Part shown: one piece after another, positions 23,660 to 35,719 of the stretch | Position numbering within the stretch: position 1 is the first letter of the stretch | Layout of the letters: each line of letters starts with the position of its first letter | NCBI RefSeq assembly: GCF_037975245.1 | Contig: NC_092576.1 | Location: forward strand, 2,351,501 to 2,415,500 | Reading direction: 5' to 3' | DNA length: 64,000 nucleotides | Source: Apostichopus japonicus | Lineage: Eukaryota > Echinodermata > Holothuroidea > Aspidochirotida > Stichopodidae | Translations under genes and position numbers: made by a program | The notes under the pieces: generated by a model | What the model was told of the DNA's origin: nothing | The model's input: the letters and a program-made list of their open reading frames with translations, nothing else | The model's database searches: none

Positions 23660-24380
23660 TGAAAGAGTCTCCATTTGCACTAATGACTATTATCTGTCAT
23701 CAACATTCAGAAGGGTAATACTTTTACAAAGACCAAATTATCTGGTATGATGTTCTGGTACTTGACTTCAGGACACATTTTCCTCAGTGTTTCTATCAAT
23801 CAGGTGATTCCATAAACAGTACAAATTCATAAGGCAAGGAATCACTAAGCCTGCTTGCTTTCTGGTTATAATTATAGTCTGTGAGTTATTGCACTCTGCA
23901 TGTGATAATTCTTCAATTATTGCTTGTGTATTCTGTTGATTTCATTTAAAATTGCTAAAAAACTGCCATTATGTTTTCCTTACTCTGGATCAATAGTCAA
24001 ATACCACTAAGACTCAATATCAAAAGAAGTGACGCTCAGCTTTGGATGATATCCTTGGTTTTAAGGGGGTTTTTTTCCCATAGGGTGCCGTGGTTAGTTA
24101 CGTTCCGTAGTTATAAACGACTATGTACAGCTTCCCATCCATCACGGCATTCGGAAGTACGCTCTGAAAAAGAAGCAGCAAAAGTCACAATGATCTGCCC
24201 ACAAGTCAGTCATTTATGCTCGACTCAAATCATTAGAAAAAAGCAATGTAGTTAACGTGAAGTGATTAATGTATGTGTGCATGTTGTTTGCAACCATTGC
24301 AAAAGACGAAACCATTAGCACTTGAGCTGAATATGAAATTCATAACAGACGTTTTCATAGACTTAGGAGACATTAGCAGT
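23660..24380. other. intergenic, no gene seen
   Basis: No supported gene. The open frame at 23971-24255 has no recognisable domain. Confidence 0.4.
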
Positions 24381-24384
24381 TTAG

Positions 24385-24495
24385 ACCATGTGGGGTTCTT
24401 GGCCAGGGATATAACCCACGGCCCCCCATATGCTAGATTTAATTGTTTCTTATGTCACCATTATTAACCACTCTACCATAACACTGGTGACATAT
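24385..24495 (-). mobile_element. degenerate tRNA-like SINE head
   Basis: On the minus strand there is an A box TGGTAGAGTGG (24468-24478) and a B-box-like GTGGGTTATATCCC (24406-24419). The spacing fits a class II tRNA with a long variable arm. The B box has lost its canonical TTCGA, so this is probably a decayed SINE or tRNA pseudogene. Confidence 0.45.
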
Positions 24496-24499
24496 GAAT

Positions 24500-25645
24500 A
24501 TTATCTACCCGTTAGTTGGTGTTTGTATTCTTTCTAGGATATTTTTTTATAATTTATCAAGTATCTTTTCATACATTTATAGGTGGTCTTTACATTCCTT
24601 TTAATCTGTTAAGATTTTTTTTTTACAGTGTTTTGTTAAACTAATCAGTTTTGTAAATTTTAAGTTCGTAATGAAGAAGATATAAGTGGAGAAATACAGA
24701 GCAGCATGAAGAATAATTCATCATTCTTGATCTGTAAGGTGTGTATTGTAATGCTTATACCTTCGGGATCACATCAGAAAAATCATTTGATATGGATCTT
24801 CTTGGGCGTGTGCATGAATATGATGAATGATTTAAAATTGCAATATGAGATCAGGAATATTTCAATCTAAACTAATGACTCGTGTTGTCCTGTTGTATGG
24901 TTGTTTGCTTTCTGACAATTTTATGCAGTAGAACTTGGATTATTCGGACCACTTGATCTTGGATATCCGTATTAGAAATCTAACCGTACTTGTGTTTCTT
25001 CATGCAAAGTAGGCTACTAACCAGCTTAAGTGACCCGAGGGCAGCTCACCCCCTTGTTAAATGCTTCATTTGCAAACAAGTTCTGCCCTCTACTTTAATC
25101 AGTCGTGGGGATTTTGAATTCTTCTCCCTCACCATTTTTGAAATGTGCACGCCACTGTTAATACTCGGATTACCACCTGGAATGGAACTATTTATAGGAG
25201 CGTAGGGGGAATTATCATCTTTCTCGTCACGTTGTAAAACAATAAGAAACAAATGCTGTATTTTGCATTATGACAAGTTTGCAAAATGGTGGTCTACTAA
25301 CTCTGACCGTATGTAATGTGTGCAAATCGACATTTTGATTTGCTGTCTATAAACTCCAGTTGATTCAATATCTTCGGGATATCTGTTGGTGACGTTTGAC
25401 AATAGTGACGTTAGTTTCGTTCCCAGTGCTCAGGTCCTTTCGTTCATGATTGATTTTGCATATTGATTAATTTTGTGTCTATATGGCTATATTATTATTC
25501 AGTTGTCAGCGTCGTTGTTCATCTATATTAACCTTGCCTGCAGCGGAAAATGTCTCAACCCATCCCGTTTCCCAAAAGAAGTATTGAAAACACTCCGCAA
25601 TCTTCTGGTCTTTCTCGTGTTGCCAGTATACATTTGCAGTCGATG
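24500..25645. other. intergenic, no gene seen
   Basis: No supported gene. Open frames at 24990-25252 show no domains. Confidence 0.4.
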
Positions 25646-26539
25646 TACCTATTTAGCAGAGTTGTCAACAAGTCCCTAGCAGCAAGTCTCAAGTCAAGTC
25701 TCAAGTCTTTTACCAGCAAGTCTCAAGTCAAGTCTCAAGTCACCTTGAAAATTTTGAGCGAGTCTCAAGTCAAGTCTCAAGTCTTTGGAGGTCGAGTCTC
25801 GAGTCAAGTCTCAAGTCCCTATGAGCAAGTCCCAAGTCAAGTCTCAAGTCTTTGAAGTTTGAATACAATGATGCAGGCTACGAATAATGTAACAGTGTTC
25901 CAGGAATTATGTGGTATAAATTAAACAGCCGAATAGCAAAACCGGGGCACACGCCACGGAACAAATAACCTCAAAATTTGCTAGCCACTGTTTTATTGAA
26001 AAAGGCCAACTTTCAGCCAAACAGCAGCCCTGGATGGAATATTCAACCAAGCCAATGGTAGTTATGGTAACGCCTGTAGTCGTCGTTGGGCGCTCGTAAT
26101 TCGAGCGTACACGCAGGGCCGTCTTAACGCATGGGCCCACTCGGCCCTGGCCCAGGGCCCCGCGATGTCAGGGGCCCCGCAATCACAGTAACCCCGTGTC
26201 TTAATCTGGGAGGAAAACTTATTGAATAGGCCATTATACCTGATTGAATTCGATACTTGACAACTTGTGACGAGAGTTGGTGAAACACTTGAGAGTTTGA
26301 CATTAAATATTCAGAACTGAATTGGCAACCCTGGAATATACAATGGCCCGAAGGCTTACACAGAGAAACTGTTACTCCGTAACTATAAGAAAGACGAAAT
26401 TGCCTCAGCCACGAAAGGCATAAAATTTGAAAATCGTGGGCAATACCTCACTACCAAACCTAAACAAAAGTAACCACCACTTATGTTCAAGCTCACCTTT
26501 ACACCCCATATCAAAACCACGCATTTGAAAAAAAAAAAC

Positions 26540-26680
26540 TTTAGAAACATTGGCACTTAATCTTGCAACACGCAACAATTATCCAAACTGTTTCCAAAAG
26601 AACCGATTCTAGCCTACAATAGGGCCCAAAATCTCAAAGATTTACTTGTTAACTCAAGGTTTCGTACTAACGAAGAATCA
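26540..26680 (+). pseudogene. fragment of a retroelement protein (Penelope-like linker region)
   Basis: Plus-strand frame reading QQLSKLFPKEPILAYNRAQ followed by NLKDLLVNSRF. The pattern of FP..P..AYRR..NL+D.LV is familiar from the region between the reverse transcriptase and GIY-YIG parts of Penelope-like elements; this is from memory and not certain. It lies inside the inner hAT element, so it was captured or inserted there. Short, and no flanking duplication is seen. Confidence 0.35.
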
Positions 26681-26882
26681 GCTGACTCTCAAGGTTCACA
26701 CGAAGCTCTTTTAGATGCTCTTATAGCTGCACCATGAGTCCATAAAAACTTGTGCACAGAAAATAGATGCATTTTGAGAATGAGACGCCCAGGCCGAATA
26801 TAAAATATTCAAAGGCTACTACTGATGAAGCTCCTCCTATGAAGTTTGAAAGCAGAAACCGATCTAGTTGGTCATAAGAACC

Positions 26883-27249
26883 CAGTGGCGTAGGGAGGTA
26901 CTTTTGAGTGGAGGGGCTGAAGACTGATGGCTGGCCTGGGGGAGGGGTCTAAGGGGAGGGGGTGTCCCCCTCCCCTTTGGATATTTTTGCATTTCCAGAT
27001 AGCCTCAGATGCAATTTGGTGCAATATAGCACACTTCAACACCCACTCCATTTTGTAAACTTAATTTTGTATTTTCACCAGGCCTTAGATGCAATTTGGT
27101 GCTCCAAATGAGATTTTTTTTCTCATTTGGAAATGAAAAAGGGGTTTTCTGACTTGCGAAGCGGGGGGGGGGCGGAATGATACTTCCGCCCCTCCACATT
27201 TTTCACTGGGGGGACTGGCGCCCCCAGCCCCCCGGTTCCTACGCCCTTG
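26883..27249. mobile_element. innermost non-autonomous hAT, nested in the inner hAT
   Basis: It starts CAGTGGCGTAGG and ends CCTACGCCCTTG, which are imperfect inverted ends. The perfect 8-bp duplication TAAGAACC lies at 26875-26882 and 27250-27257. Length is 367 bp. It contains two copies of AGATGCAATTTGGTGC and a GC-rich 3' half. Fragments of the same family occur near 39.4-39.66 kb and 47.96-48.18 kb. Confidence 0.88.
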
Positions 27250-28029
27250 TAAGAACCTACGCTAGTCTCTCATACTATTAACAGTACACTCAATTCACCT
27301 AATAGGTGCAATTATGTTTCACCATGAGGAGCATGCTATAAGTTCATGTTCCTCGGGCCCTCCCTTAAAAATACTTCATGTTCTTGGCGACTACGTTGCG
27401 TTAGATAGTGTAAAACCGCCTACACCTCCCTCTCAGTTGAAAGACTCAACACAAGGGTGTTACAAATGGTAAGTCCAGTATTGTTAGGGAAGGGATGGAG
27501 GGCAACTGGAAGATTTCTCTTCTATAATGTATTTCATTTTTTAGATATATCACGTATGTTATTCAGCTAAAGTTTTATGCTTTATGCGCGACATAGGGAG
27601 GGGTGGTAAATGCAGGCATGTCTATGCTTGAGCGATTGTCAAGGATGTCAATTTTTCACGCAACTTTTTTCGAACTCACTTGATTGATGGGCCCCGCTCC
27701 ATTGCCGGGCCCAGGGCCCGGTGATCACTTAAGACGGCCCTGCGTACACGAAACCATAATTATTTATGATCGATATCAACTTATGAAGTTATTTAATGAT
27801 TAGAAAATTGTGAAATACAAACAAGTCTCTAGTAGAAAAACCGAGTCTTTTGAAGGCAAGTCTTAAGTCAAGTCCCAAGTCTTTGCTAACTTTTTGGGCA
27901 AGTCTCAAGTCAAGTCCCAAGTCTCTGACAGCCGAGTCTCGAGTCGAGTCTCAAGTCCTAAAATTTGCGACTCGAGTCGGACTCGAGTCCGAGTCCCTGA
28001 CTCGAGTCCCCAACTCTGCTATTTAGAGT

Positions 28030-29545
28030 GTAGTATATAATTTAAGAACTGGCATGTGCTTGTATAACGCATCCTCGAGATACATTAAATCAAGTTAAGC
28101 TGAGTTCAGTTTGTGCTACGAGTCGCCTGCCTTTACAAGGATACAACACACACGCGCATCAAAACTAATACAACGTACAGTATCCTCCTGAAATCCTTAG
28201 GGTAAATTACAAGACGGAGTACAAAAACAAGATTAATCAATGAAAGTCATTAAAATGTAACACGCATGTTCTTCTAAGTCTACTGATGCACGAGGCGCGC
28301 CAATCTCATCCGTGCAGAACGGAGTTTAAAAGTGGGAGTGCATCAAATACTCCCTCAGTTTCCTCAGGGCACAGGCCCTTTATTTGTGTGTTTGTGGGGG
28401 GGGGGGGGGTCGGCGTCGATCAAGCTCTCCTAAGGGCGTCGTAAGTAAGACGTCAATCAATCCAAGATCAGCTAAGTAATGTTTGATAATTAATTTCTAA
28501 TAATAATTTCTATATTCTACAGCTTGTATCTACTGCATTTATGGCCGCTTGGGGTGTTGTAGAGTTGCTTGCAAAACTTAGGTGTTTGAAGCGATTTTAG
28601 AACAAAGATAAACTGTGACAGAAACGGGGGTAGAGTATACACCAGTCACACCCTGGGTCCACGCCTGCCTATCAAACACTCTTCTAGAGAGCAAAGGACA
28701 ACCAATTATTTGCATCCAGCAAACTGTAATCTGTATAATCAGCTATATAGTCATGTAGTGATTCATATTTCAGATTAAATAAGGAAGAATAAAGCTCGCT
28801 CGGCCAAGGAAATAACTTTTCCATTACACCCGCTTCAGTTTGTCAACATAATTGTTCTGTTTCAACAAACAACTGCTAAACTATTTCACATCGTGGCATA
28901 TTCTTCGTGGTGCTGATAAACCGTACAGAAGAGACTAGGAAACATTTGGGTAATTAAGGAAATATGACTTTTCACTTTTTCTCCAAGTAAAAGCTGAAAA
29001 ATGAAAGATGTACGAGTGAATTCAACCCTTTTACGTTGAAATGTGGTCTGTTAACCAAGGCCTGGTTTTTGCATTGTATAAGTACATGAAAAATATGACA
29101 TTTGAAATATGTTGCGTATTTTCTCATTTATTTGCATGTAACATTTCTTATTTGTAAAATTCTGTAAATATACATTAATTCAGAAATGCAGGATACATAG
29201 CCATTTACATGGAATAATTTTACACAACAGTGTTACCTTGTTAATTCATAGTAAAACGAGCAGACATAAACATTTTATCTCTATTCTGGTGGATTAGATG
29301 TCTTAAAAGAGTTTGCTGTTACAGATACTAACAAATTAAGCAATTTAGCCATAACATTCACTGAATTTTGAATAAACCATCACTTACTAACAAAAGTAAA
29401 GATTTTTATCAATCAAGTTGACAAAACATAGCAAAAATTTAATATATGATTATTTTTGGTATGATTTTCCCAAAGCGAACATAAAATACAAGTATTTTTT
29501 GATAAATAGTCATTTTGGGGCAAAATGGATATATTGTACAATTTT
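28030..29545. other. intergenic, no gene seen
   Basis: No gene seen. A poly-G run lies near 28398-28409. The sequence becomes very AT-rich towards the satellite. Confidence 0.45.
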
Positions 29546-29550
29546 TTTTG

Positions 29551-30728
29551 TATCTTTGGGGCATTCCAATACACCCCAACCAGTTAAGTGTAGCAATACA
29601 CCTCTACTTGTAATAAGTTCTATCTTTGGGGCGTACCAATACGCCCCAACCAGTTAAGTGTAGCAATACACCACTATGATAAATTGTATATATCTTTGGG
29701 GCGTACCAGTACGCCCCAACCAGTTAAGTGTAGAAATGCACCTCTATGATAAATTGTATTTATCTTTGGGGCGTACCAGTACGCCCCAACCAGTTAAGTG
29801 TAGCAATAGACCACTATGATAAATTGTATATATCTTTGGGGCGTACCAGTACGCCCCAACCAGTTAAGTGTAGCAATACACCACTATGATTAATTACATA
29901 CATATCTTTGGGGCGTACCAGTACGCCCCAACCAGTTAAGTGTTAAAATATACCACTATGATAAATTGTATATATCTTTGGGGCGTACCAGTACGCCCCA
30001 ACCAGTTAAGTGTTAAAATATACCACTATGATAAATTGTATATATCTTTGGGGCGTACCAGTACGCCCCAACCAGTTAAGTGTAGCAATACACCACTATG
30101 ATTAATTGTATATATCTTTGGGGCGTACCAGTACGCCCCAACCAGTTAAGTGTAGCAATACACCACTATGATTAATTACATACATATCTTTGGGGCGTAC
30201 CAGTACGCCCCAACCAGTTAAGTGTAGCAATATACCACTATGATAAATTGTATATATCTTTGGGGCGTACCAGTACGCCCCAACCAGTTAAGTGTAGCAA
30301 TAGACCACTATGATAAATTGTATATATCTTTGGGGCGTACCAGTACGCCCCAACCAGTTAAGTGTAGCAATATACCACTATGATAAATTGTATATATCTT
30401 TGGGGCGTACCAGTAGGCCCCAACCAGTTAAGTGTAGCAATAGACCACTATGATAAATTGTATATATCTTTGGGGCGTACCAGTACGCCCCAACCAGTTT
30501 AGAGTAGAAATACACCCCTATGATAAATTGTATATATCTTTGGGGCGTACCAGTACGCCCCAACCAGTTAAGTGTAGCAATAGACCATAATGATAAATTG
30601 TATATATCTTTGGGGCGTACCAGTACGCCCCAACCAGTTAAGTGTAGCAATAGACCACTATGATAAATTGTATATATCTTTGGGGCGTACCAGTACGCCC
30701 CAACCAGTTAAGTGTAGCAATACACCAA
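29551..30728. repeat. 70-bp satellite array, 17 copies, each with a 20-bp palindrome
   Basis: Units begin TATCTTTGGGGCGTAC at 29551, 29621, 29691, 29761, 29831, 29903, 29973 and so on to 30675. Spacing is 70 bp except for two 72-bp steps (29831 to 29903 and 30113 to 30185). Each unit has GGGGCGTACCAGTACGCCCC (9-bp stems, CA loop) followed by AACCAGTTAAGTGTAGCAAT and an AT-rich spacer. The leftmost copies are most divergent: the second carries CCAATACG instead of CCAGTACG. Long open frames on both strands here are products of the repeat. Confidence 0.95.
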
Positions 30729-30841
30729 GAAAATTGTGTGTGTTTCTCAAAACTACATATCTTCTTTTACACAAGTTGTTGCAAGAAAATAAGAGTACAC
30801 ACTGCCCAATCAATAGTATGTGTAAAACATAAGGTTTCCTA

Positions 30842-31226
30842 GTTATTCAGCTCAAATTCTTTATCTATAGCTGCATATCTTTCTTTCAAGTCACAGACTT
30901 CCCTCTTTGGAAGGCGATTTTTATGGGTTAAATTCAAGTCCCAGAACATTAAGGAATGGAAAGAAACTGATGGTGTGTATGGCTGCTTATTTCTTCCTTG
31001 GCCACAGTCTAGCAGTTTCCAGTCTCCAGTCCAGGATCCCTTCATCCAATGTAAAATAACCTCATCCTTTTAAATTTTAGTGACTTCTCCAAAGTATGGT
31101 CGTGTGCTTGAATCAATGAGGTTTACGGCTGCTATATTCCCAACTTGAATATAGTCAGATACTTCAATAACTTCTTTAGCAAAGTTATAACATTTATATA
31201 TATCACCACTCTGAAGATCTTCAACT
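30842..31226 (-). pseudogene. 3' exon relic of a DUF7869-like (transposon-type) gene
   Basis: A strong acceptor (pyrimidine tract ending GCTTTTAG) at 31228-31227 opens a frame reading YIQVGNIAAVNLIDSS, RPYFGEVTKI, a TAA stop at 31072-31070, then KDEVILHWMKGSWTGDWKLL and LMFWDLNLTHKNRLPKRE and LKERYAAI. Both halves are in the same frame, so one nonsense change separates them. The pattern of a barrel-like segment followed by a ...W.dLNLT.K.+L...v..LK..Y end recurs at the C-terminus of large uncharacterised invertebrate proteins, often labelled DUF7869; this is family memory, moderate certainty. The likely 5' part lies at 34944-35553. Confidence 0.5.
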
Positions 31227-31349
31227 CTAAAAGCAAGGAGCAGAAGGGCAGAAGGACAGAAGATAGCGGTTCTTATTCTCCCTGTAACAATTATCCATTT
31301 GCAAAAACAGATCCTTCCCAAGAGTATCCTTGTGCTTCACTAGTGTCCA

Positions 31350-32485
31350 CAAATTGCATGTAATGGTCATGTTTGAATCATGTTGGATATGCTTCAGATC
31401 AGTCATAACATATATGCAAACTTGTCACATGGACCTTTAGTGTGAATTAGGACACCTGAAAAGAAAGAGAAGAATGAATATATACTACTTCATTGACATG
31501 TATGATAAAGAGGTTGTTATTACTTGTTTTCTGCTATTAAATAAAGTTTGATAATTAACCTACTATGTGCTTTAACAAACAAAACAAAACAGTCACATAA
31601 TATTTGATGGATACTAAGGCCATTATCTTTATCAGAACAACAAAATAAAGAACAGAATTGATTTGACCTCAACCAAAACAATAGTAACACTAGACTTCTT
31701 GTAACCTTAGGTGTCCATCCTTATACTATTTATGAAGATAATCAAGCTTCCCCTCTTGAGACATTGTGTTGTAAAACAAGGCATCATACAAACAAACACC
31801 CTGTATAAACACCCACACACACACACATACTGCTCACGCACATACATACTGTACTATACACCAACATGACATTACAATTTCATACTGTAGGATTACAATT
31901 TCTCAGAAACCAGAAAACGTGATGTTTACACTTATAATGACATAAACACTTTCCGTCTTGTGCACTCTTAGGTCACTTCACAATACCATGGAGGTAAAAC
32001 AGACCTCCATGATAATACAGTACTGACCTGTTATGTGGATGTGGATGTTTTACATCCTTATCACTCTGGACAAAATGTGGCAGATCAGTCTTTGATTGGT
32101 CCATTCCATCGACTATAAGGGTATTCAGTTCCAAAGAAACCTGGCACGCCTTAGTGCGGGCAAGATGTTACTTCTCTCCTTTTGACCTAGTAAAAATAGA
32201 ACATATTATGATACAAAATAAACTCTTAACTGATACAGGGTTTACAATATCAGATAAGAAATATTGATTTGAGTTTTGATCCAATATCATTTGAGAAATA
32301 ATGTAAATGATATATGGATCAATCCATGCCAAATCAACAGATTTTTGGGTCGATTCCACGTCGACCCTCTTAGAATCGCCTGGAACTGATATGGTGTCCT
32401 GCCATATGTCTAAAAGGATGAAATTGGGCAAAAAAAAAAAATTTGAAAACTTTTTCGTTGCTAGGTTACGACCCCGCCTAGCAAC
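31350..32485. other. intergenic with low-complexity and hairpin sequence
   Basis: No gene. An (AC)n-like tract lies near 31812-31830. A short hairpin CATGGAGGTAAAACAG / ACCTCCATG lies near 31988-32011 and recurs in altered form near 43018-43112. The open frames at 32168-32573 fall in repeat-like sequence. Confidence 0.4.
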
Positions 32486-32490
32486 CAACT

Positions 32491-32677
32491 TAAAGTGGCT
32501 AATGAGAGTTACATCAGCCCTACAGAAACATGCTTGCGACAGAACCCTTTTAATACATTTCAATAGTTTTTAATGTTGTTAGCATGATCTCCTTGAATGA
32601 AGATATAATGTTACCACTGTTTGCCCTCGCAAGCATGTTTCTGTAGGGCTGATATAACTCTCATATATGCCACTTTA
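32491..32677. repeat. long inverted repeat (foldback)
   Basis: The left arm 32491-32538 and right arm 32628-32677 are reverse complements with only a few differences. The conserved core is CAGCCCTACAGAAACATGCT. The spacer is 89 bp. It would form a stem of about 48 bp. It could be a foldback element or a tail-to-tail duplication. Confidence 0.85.
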
Positions 32678-32689
32678 AGCTGCCCTCCA

Positions 32690-34940
32690 GAGCATTAATA
32701 ACTTATATAAAATATGTTTTAGCACATTCTTTGCATCATAACTATACATATCTTACTAGTTTGTATTGAAAACCAAAAATAAAACTTTTAATTGTGACCA
32801 AATTTGACCTTGAAATGCCCAAAATAGCCCAAAATATTTGTAAAATGTGATGTTTGAGGGTGCTGTTCACAGACATCGTTCGGCATATGACCCTGAAATG
32901 CAGTTTATTGGTAGCCCTTATGCTAGTGGACCACCCTCTTAATTGTTAAGCACCTGTATGCTAATTCTAAGAAGTTGTTGTCATTTGAATTACTCAAATC
33001 GGCTTGTGCAACATTTTCATACATATGAACGAGGTGATTTTCGCAATTTTCGAGTCATAAATTTGAGTAGATAACACAAAATACACAACGTTTTTACTTG
33101 AGTTTCTAAAAATAGGAACAATACGCTCCTGAAAAAAATGGTATTAAAAAAAAATTGAAATATACCCACAGGCCCAAAATGGACCCCCAATTAGGGCCAG
33201 AAGTGAGATTTCTTAAGTTTGAGGGCGCTGTTCATAAAACGTACCACCCGCTTGACTTTTTTTTTGCACTTTTCCCGTACAACTACTACTGGGCAAGGAT
33301 CCTATGGAAAGTAAAACTCAAACATGCCTTTGCTTGTAAATATAGAGCACACTCAAAGTAGGGCCAGAAAAGACCCAGGCTATCTCATTTTCTGCCATTT
33401 TAATTACTTGTTACGAAAAATTGAGACCGATCCAATGACCTTTCTCTGAACTTTAGGGTTTATCATAGGGCTACTATATCCAATTTGTAGTTCAAGAAAG
33501 TTTTTGAAAGAGATAAGTGTTAACTAGGAGCATCACTGACACACCCACACATATAGAGGACTTGAAGGAATAGATAGTCTTTCTATTGCTTTTGACTTCT
33601 GCAAGGATTCAAAAAGGAAAGCAGACATCAACTTTTAACTCTAAATTAGTAAAATATTTTGACTCACTTAAGATGATTAAGATGAACTTCTTGCAATTGT
33701 CGGCATTCTTCATTTTTCTTTCCACTCCTCGTTCTTTCCGCTACCTCTTTCAAGTACCAACCACATTAAACTCAGTCGTCTAGAAAAATATAATGTTGAA
33801 ATACTTTAATTAAGCATTTAAAGTATAAGTTTTACTTCACACAATGGTGTAAAATTGAACTGCTTAACCTAATCAAGAAAAAGTTATGTAGTGATTAGTG
33901 ATAGAGTTTTATTGTGTCAATTTGAACCATGTTGTTTTTATGAATACCCATAGAATAATGCAATGAGCATGTTGAATTTTGTTACTAATTATAACTGAAG
34001 TTAAGCATTCTTTTAGGTACTTTAGAGAATTCCTTTAAAGGAGTATAGGGTGTTGAGAGTTGCTATTGAGAAAAGAACAAGTAAAGCTGTACAACATCTT
34101 CTCATGTTATTTATTAGACCAATTGATAGGGATGTTTGGAAATAAGACCCTAATCATTTTCCCGGACAGTTGAGGTAAATGTCCTCAAAGGTGGAAATTA
34201 AAACAATTAAAGAAGTTTGACCAAAGGTAAGCATATTTTAATTTCTGGCATATTTGGGGGAACTTTCTGAAAATGTCACTATCTAAGGGAGTTGTTCATT
34301 GACATTTCAGCAGAAAGCACTTTACTCCTGATTTGAGTGGAGGTTGCAATCAAACTTATGTAACATGTTCTTTAGAACTTCTTTAAATCAAAATTTTTGA
34401 CAATAATTCTAATGTTTTTTAAGGAATGATAATGCAGCTTTAGTGGCACATTAGCTGTGAGGTGTATTCTCTCCAGTATGTACAGTACAGTCTTTGTGCT
34501 TGCTGAAGCTGAAGCTAACAATAGAGACACATGAATTTTTCTGAAGAAATGTTTAATGGACTGCACATGTAGTTAACTAAACAGATTAAATGTCACTGGA
34601 TTGTATGAAGTTAAAGCCTCCATAGTCAGCAAAGATAAAAGGATGTAATGCCTGTGGTTTTGACACCCCAGGCCAAAACCCACCAATTGTGATTGATCAG
34701 CAGACCATGTACAGTACTTGAAAGTTATCATTTGTAATGTAGACAGCTATAGCTTGTGTGAAATTGAATTTTGGCAAAACAGTCTTACAACAGCACTTTC
34801 GACCTCACAAGTTTCAGTATACTTTATCAATGTCTTCATGCTAGTTAATCAATTTAAAGCTACTAGCTATGAGGAATTTGAAATTTTATTCCCCTTTTCC
34901 CATGCAATGTATGCAACAATAACTGTCATAAATCCATGCA
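32690..34940. other. intergenic or intronic, no gene seen
   Basis: Two loosely related segments share TTTGAGGGYGCTGTTCA (near 32855 and 33218), with CCCAAAAT strings before each. It could be intron or decayed middle exons of the gene relic on either side, but I recognise no conserved motif there. Confidence 0.4.
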
Positions 34941-34943
34941 CAT

Positions 34944-35553
34944 TCACAAGATAAAATAATTAGGAATCTTGAACTCTTCTAAAAATTTAATGAAGTATTC
35001 CTTGGAAATGATGCTTTGTTCACCAATGCCAATTTCTATCATTTCCTTATTCATGCGTGCATGGAGAGATGTCTTTGTGTATGACACTGGAAGGTGCACT
35101 TCTGTTTTGTGGGGCATGTAATCTCCAATATGTTCAAATAAACACCTCATCCAAGCTAGTGCAAATGGAGTTTTTGTTCTCATCCTTTTCTTGCCTTTAT
35201 TGCCATGAATTGCATTTTTCTTGCCAACTTGAAATTATTTCAGACAATCTTTGAATAACTTGCTACTAATACCAAAGAACATACAAAATGCTTTCTCACA
35301 TACAATCTTCCCACAAATTACATAAATAGAACAAGATTTGTCTCAGGTGTGACATGATCTTTCCTGATGAATCCAAATCTTGTCCAGAGTGAATTGCTTT
35401 AGCTCAGTTTCCCTCACTTCACTAACATCTAGAAAAGACTGTTCTAGGTCATCGTAAGAAAGCGATTTGATACAGCTACCATCACAGCAATCAGATTGGA
35501 ACATAGGCAGTGGATCAAATGCTTGATTGCGTCTCCTTCGTTTTTTCTCACTC
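34944..35553 (-). pseudogene. 5' exon relic of the same DUF7869-like gene family
   Basis: A pyrimidine-rich acceptor (TTTTTTATTCACCAG) at 35554 precedes about 203 codons in one frame, interrupted by one TGA and one TAA. The frame contains DCCDGSCIKSLSYDDLEQSF, then VICGKIVCEKAFCMFFGISS, then HLPVSYTKTSLHARM and SIISKEYFIKFLEEFKIPNYF. The order CC..C followed by a C.KxVCxxAFxxxFGIS string and a HLP.....+ segment matches the N-terminal half of widespread uncharacterised invertebrate/fish proteins that carry DUF7869; this is memory, not a search. The stops make it a relic. Only AT-rich sequence follows the end at 34944. Confidence 0.5.
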
Positions 35554-35719
35554 CTGGTGAATAAAAAAGGTTTAGATCACATGAAGAAATTGATGCAGAA
35601 AATTCTCTGGCAATACCAAAGCTACTGCTACTACTTCCATTTGAACTTATGTCAAGGTACAATCGCAGCGAATCATTTGTTGTATCTGGAGAAATAGTAC
35701 TGATGTTGTGACTCACAGT

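Larger units (their letters stand above)
26114..27742. mobile_element. inner hAT element, nested in the outer one
   Basis: Terminal inverted repeats are CAGGGCCGTCTTAA at 26114 and TTAAGACGGCCCTG ending at 27742. A perfect 8-bp duplication CGTACACG lies at 26106-26113 and 27743-27750. Length is 1629 bp including a third nested element. A weak plus-strand echo of a hAT C-terminus (SVERLNTR-like) appears near 27440, but no transposase frame survives. It inserted after the outer element. Confidence 0.9.
25657..28018. mobile_element. outer hAT-type element (non-autonomous), split by a nested element
   Basis: It begins CAGAGTTG and ends CAACTCTG (8-bp terminal inverted repeats). A perfect 8-bp direct repeat CTATTTAG flanks it at 25649-25656 and 28019-28026. 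Eight-bp duplications with CA...TG ends are diagnostic of the hAT superfamily. Its subterminal parts (25668-25855 and 27829-28010) consist of repeated CAAGTCTCAAGT and GACTCGAGTC units, as in hAT elements with subterminal transposase-binding repeats. Without the nested insertion it is about 725 bp long and encodes nothing. Confidence 0.88.

Noticed and set aside
29551-30728. Regularly spaced palindromic repeats that look like a CRISPR array
   Set aside because: The spacers are near-identical copies of each other, the setting is an animal-type genome, and no cas genes are present. It is a satellite.
30378-30842. Open frames of 60-90 codons in the 70-bp array
   Set aside because: Repeat-derived, with no start context or homology.
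32168-32573. 131-codon minus-strand and 88-codon plus-strand frames
   Set aside because: They overlap each other and the long inverted repeat; repeat-derived, with no recognisable domain.
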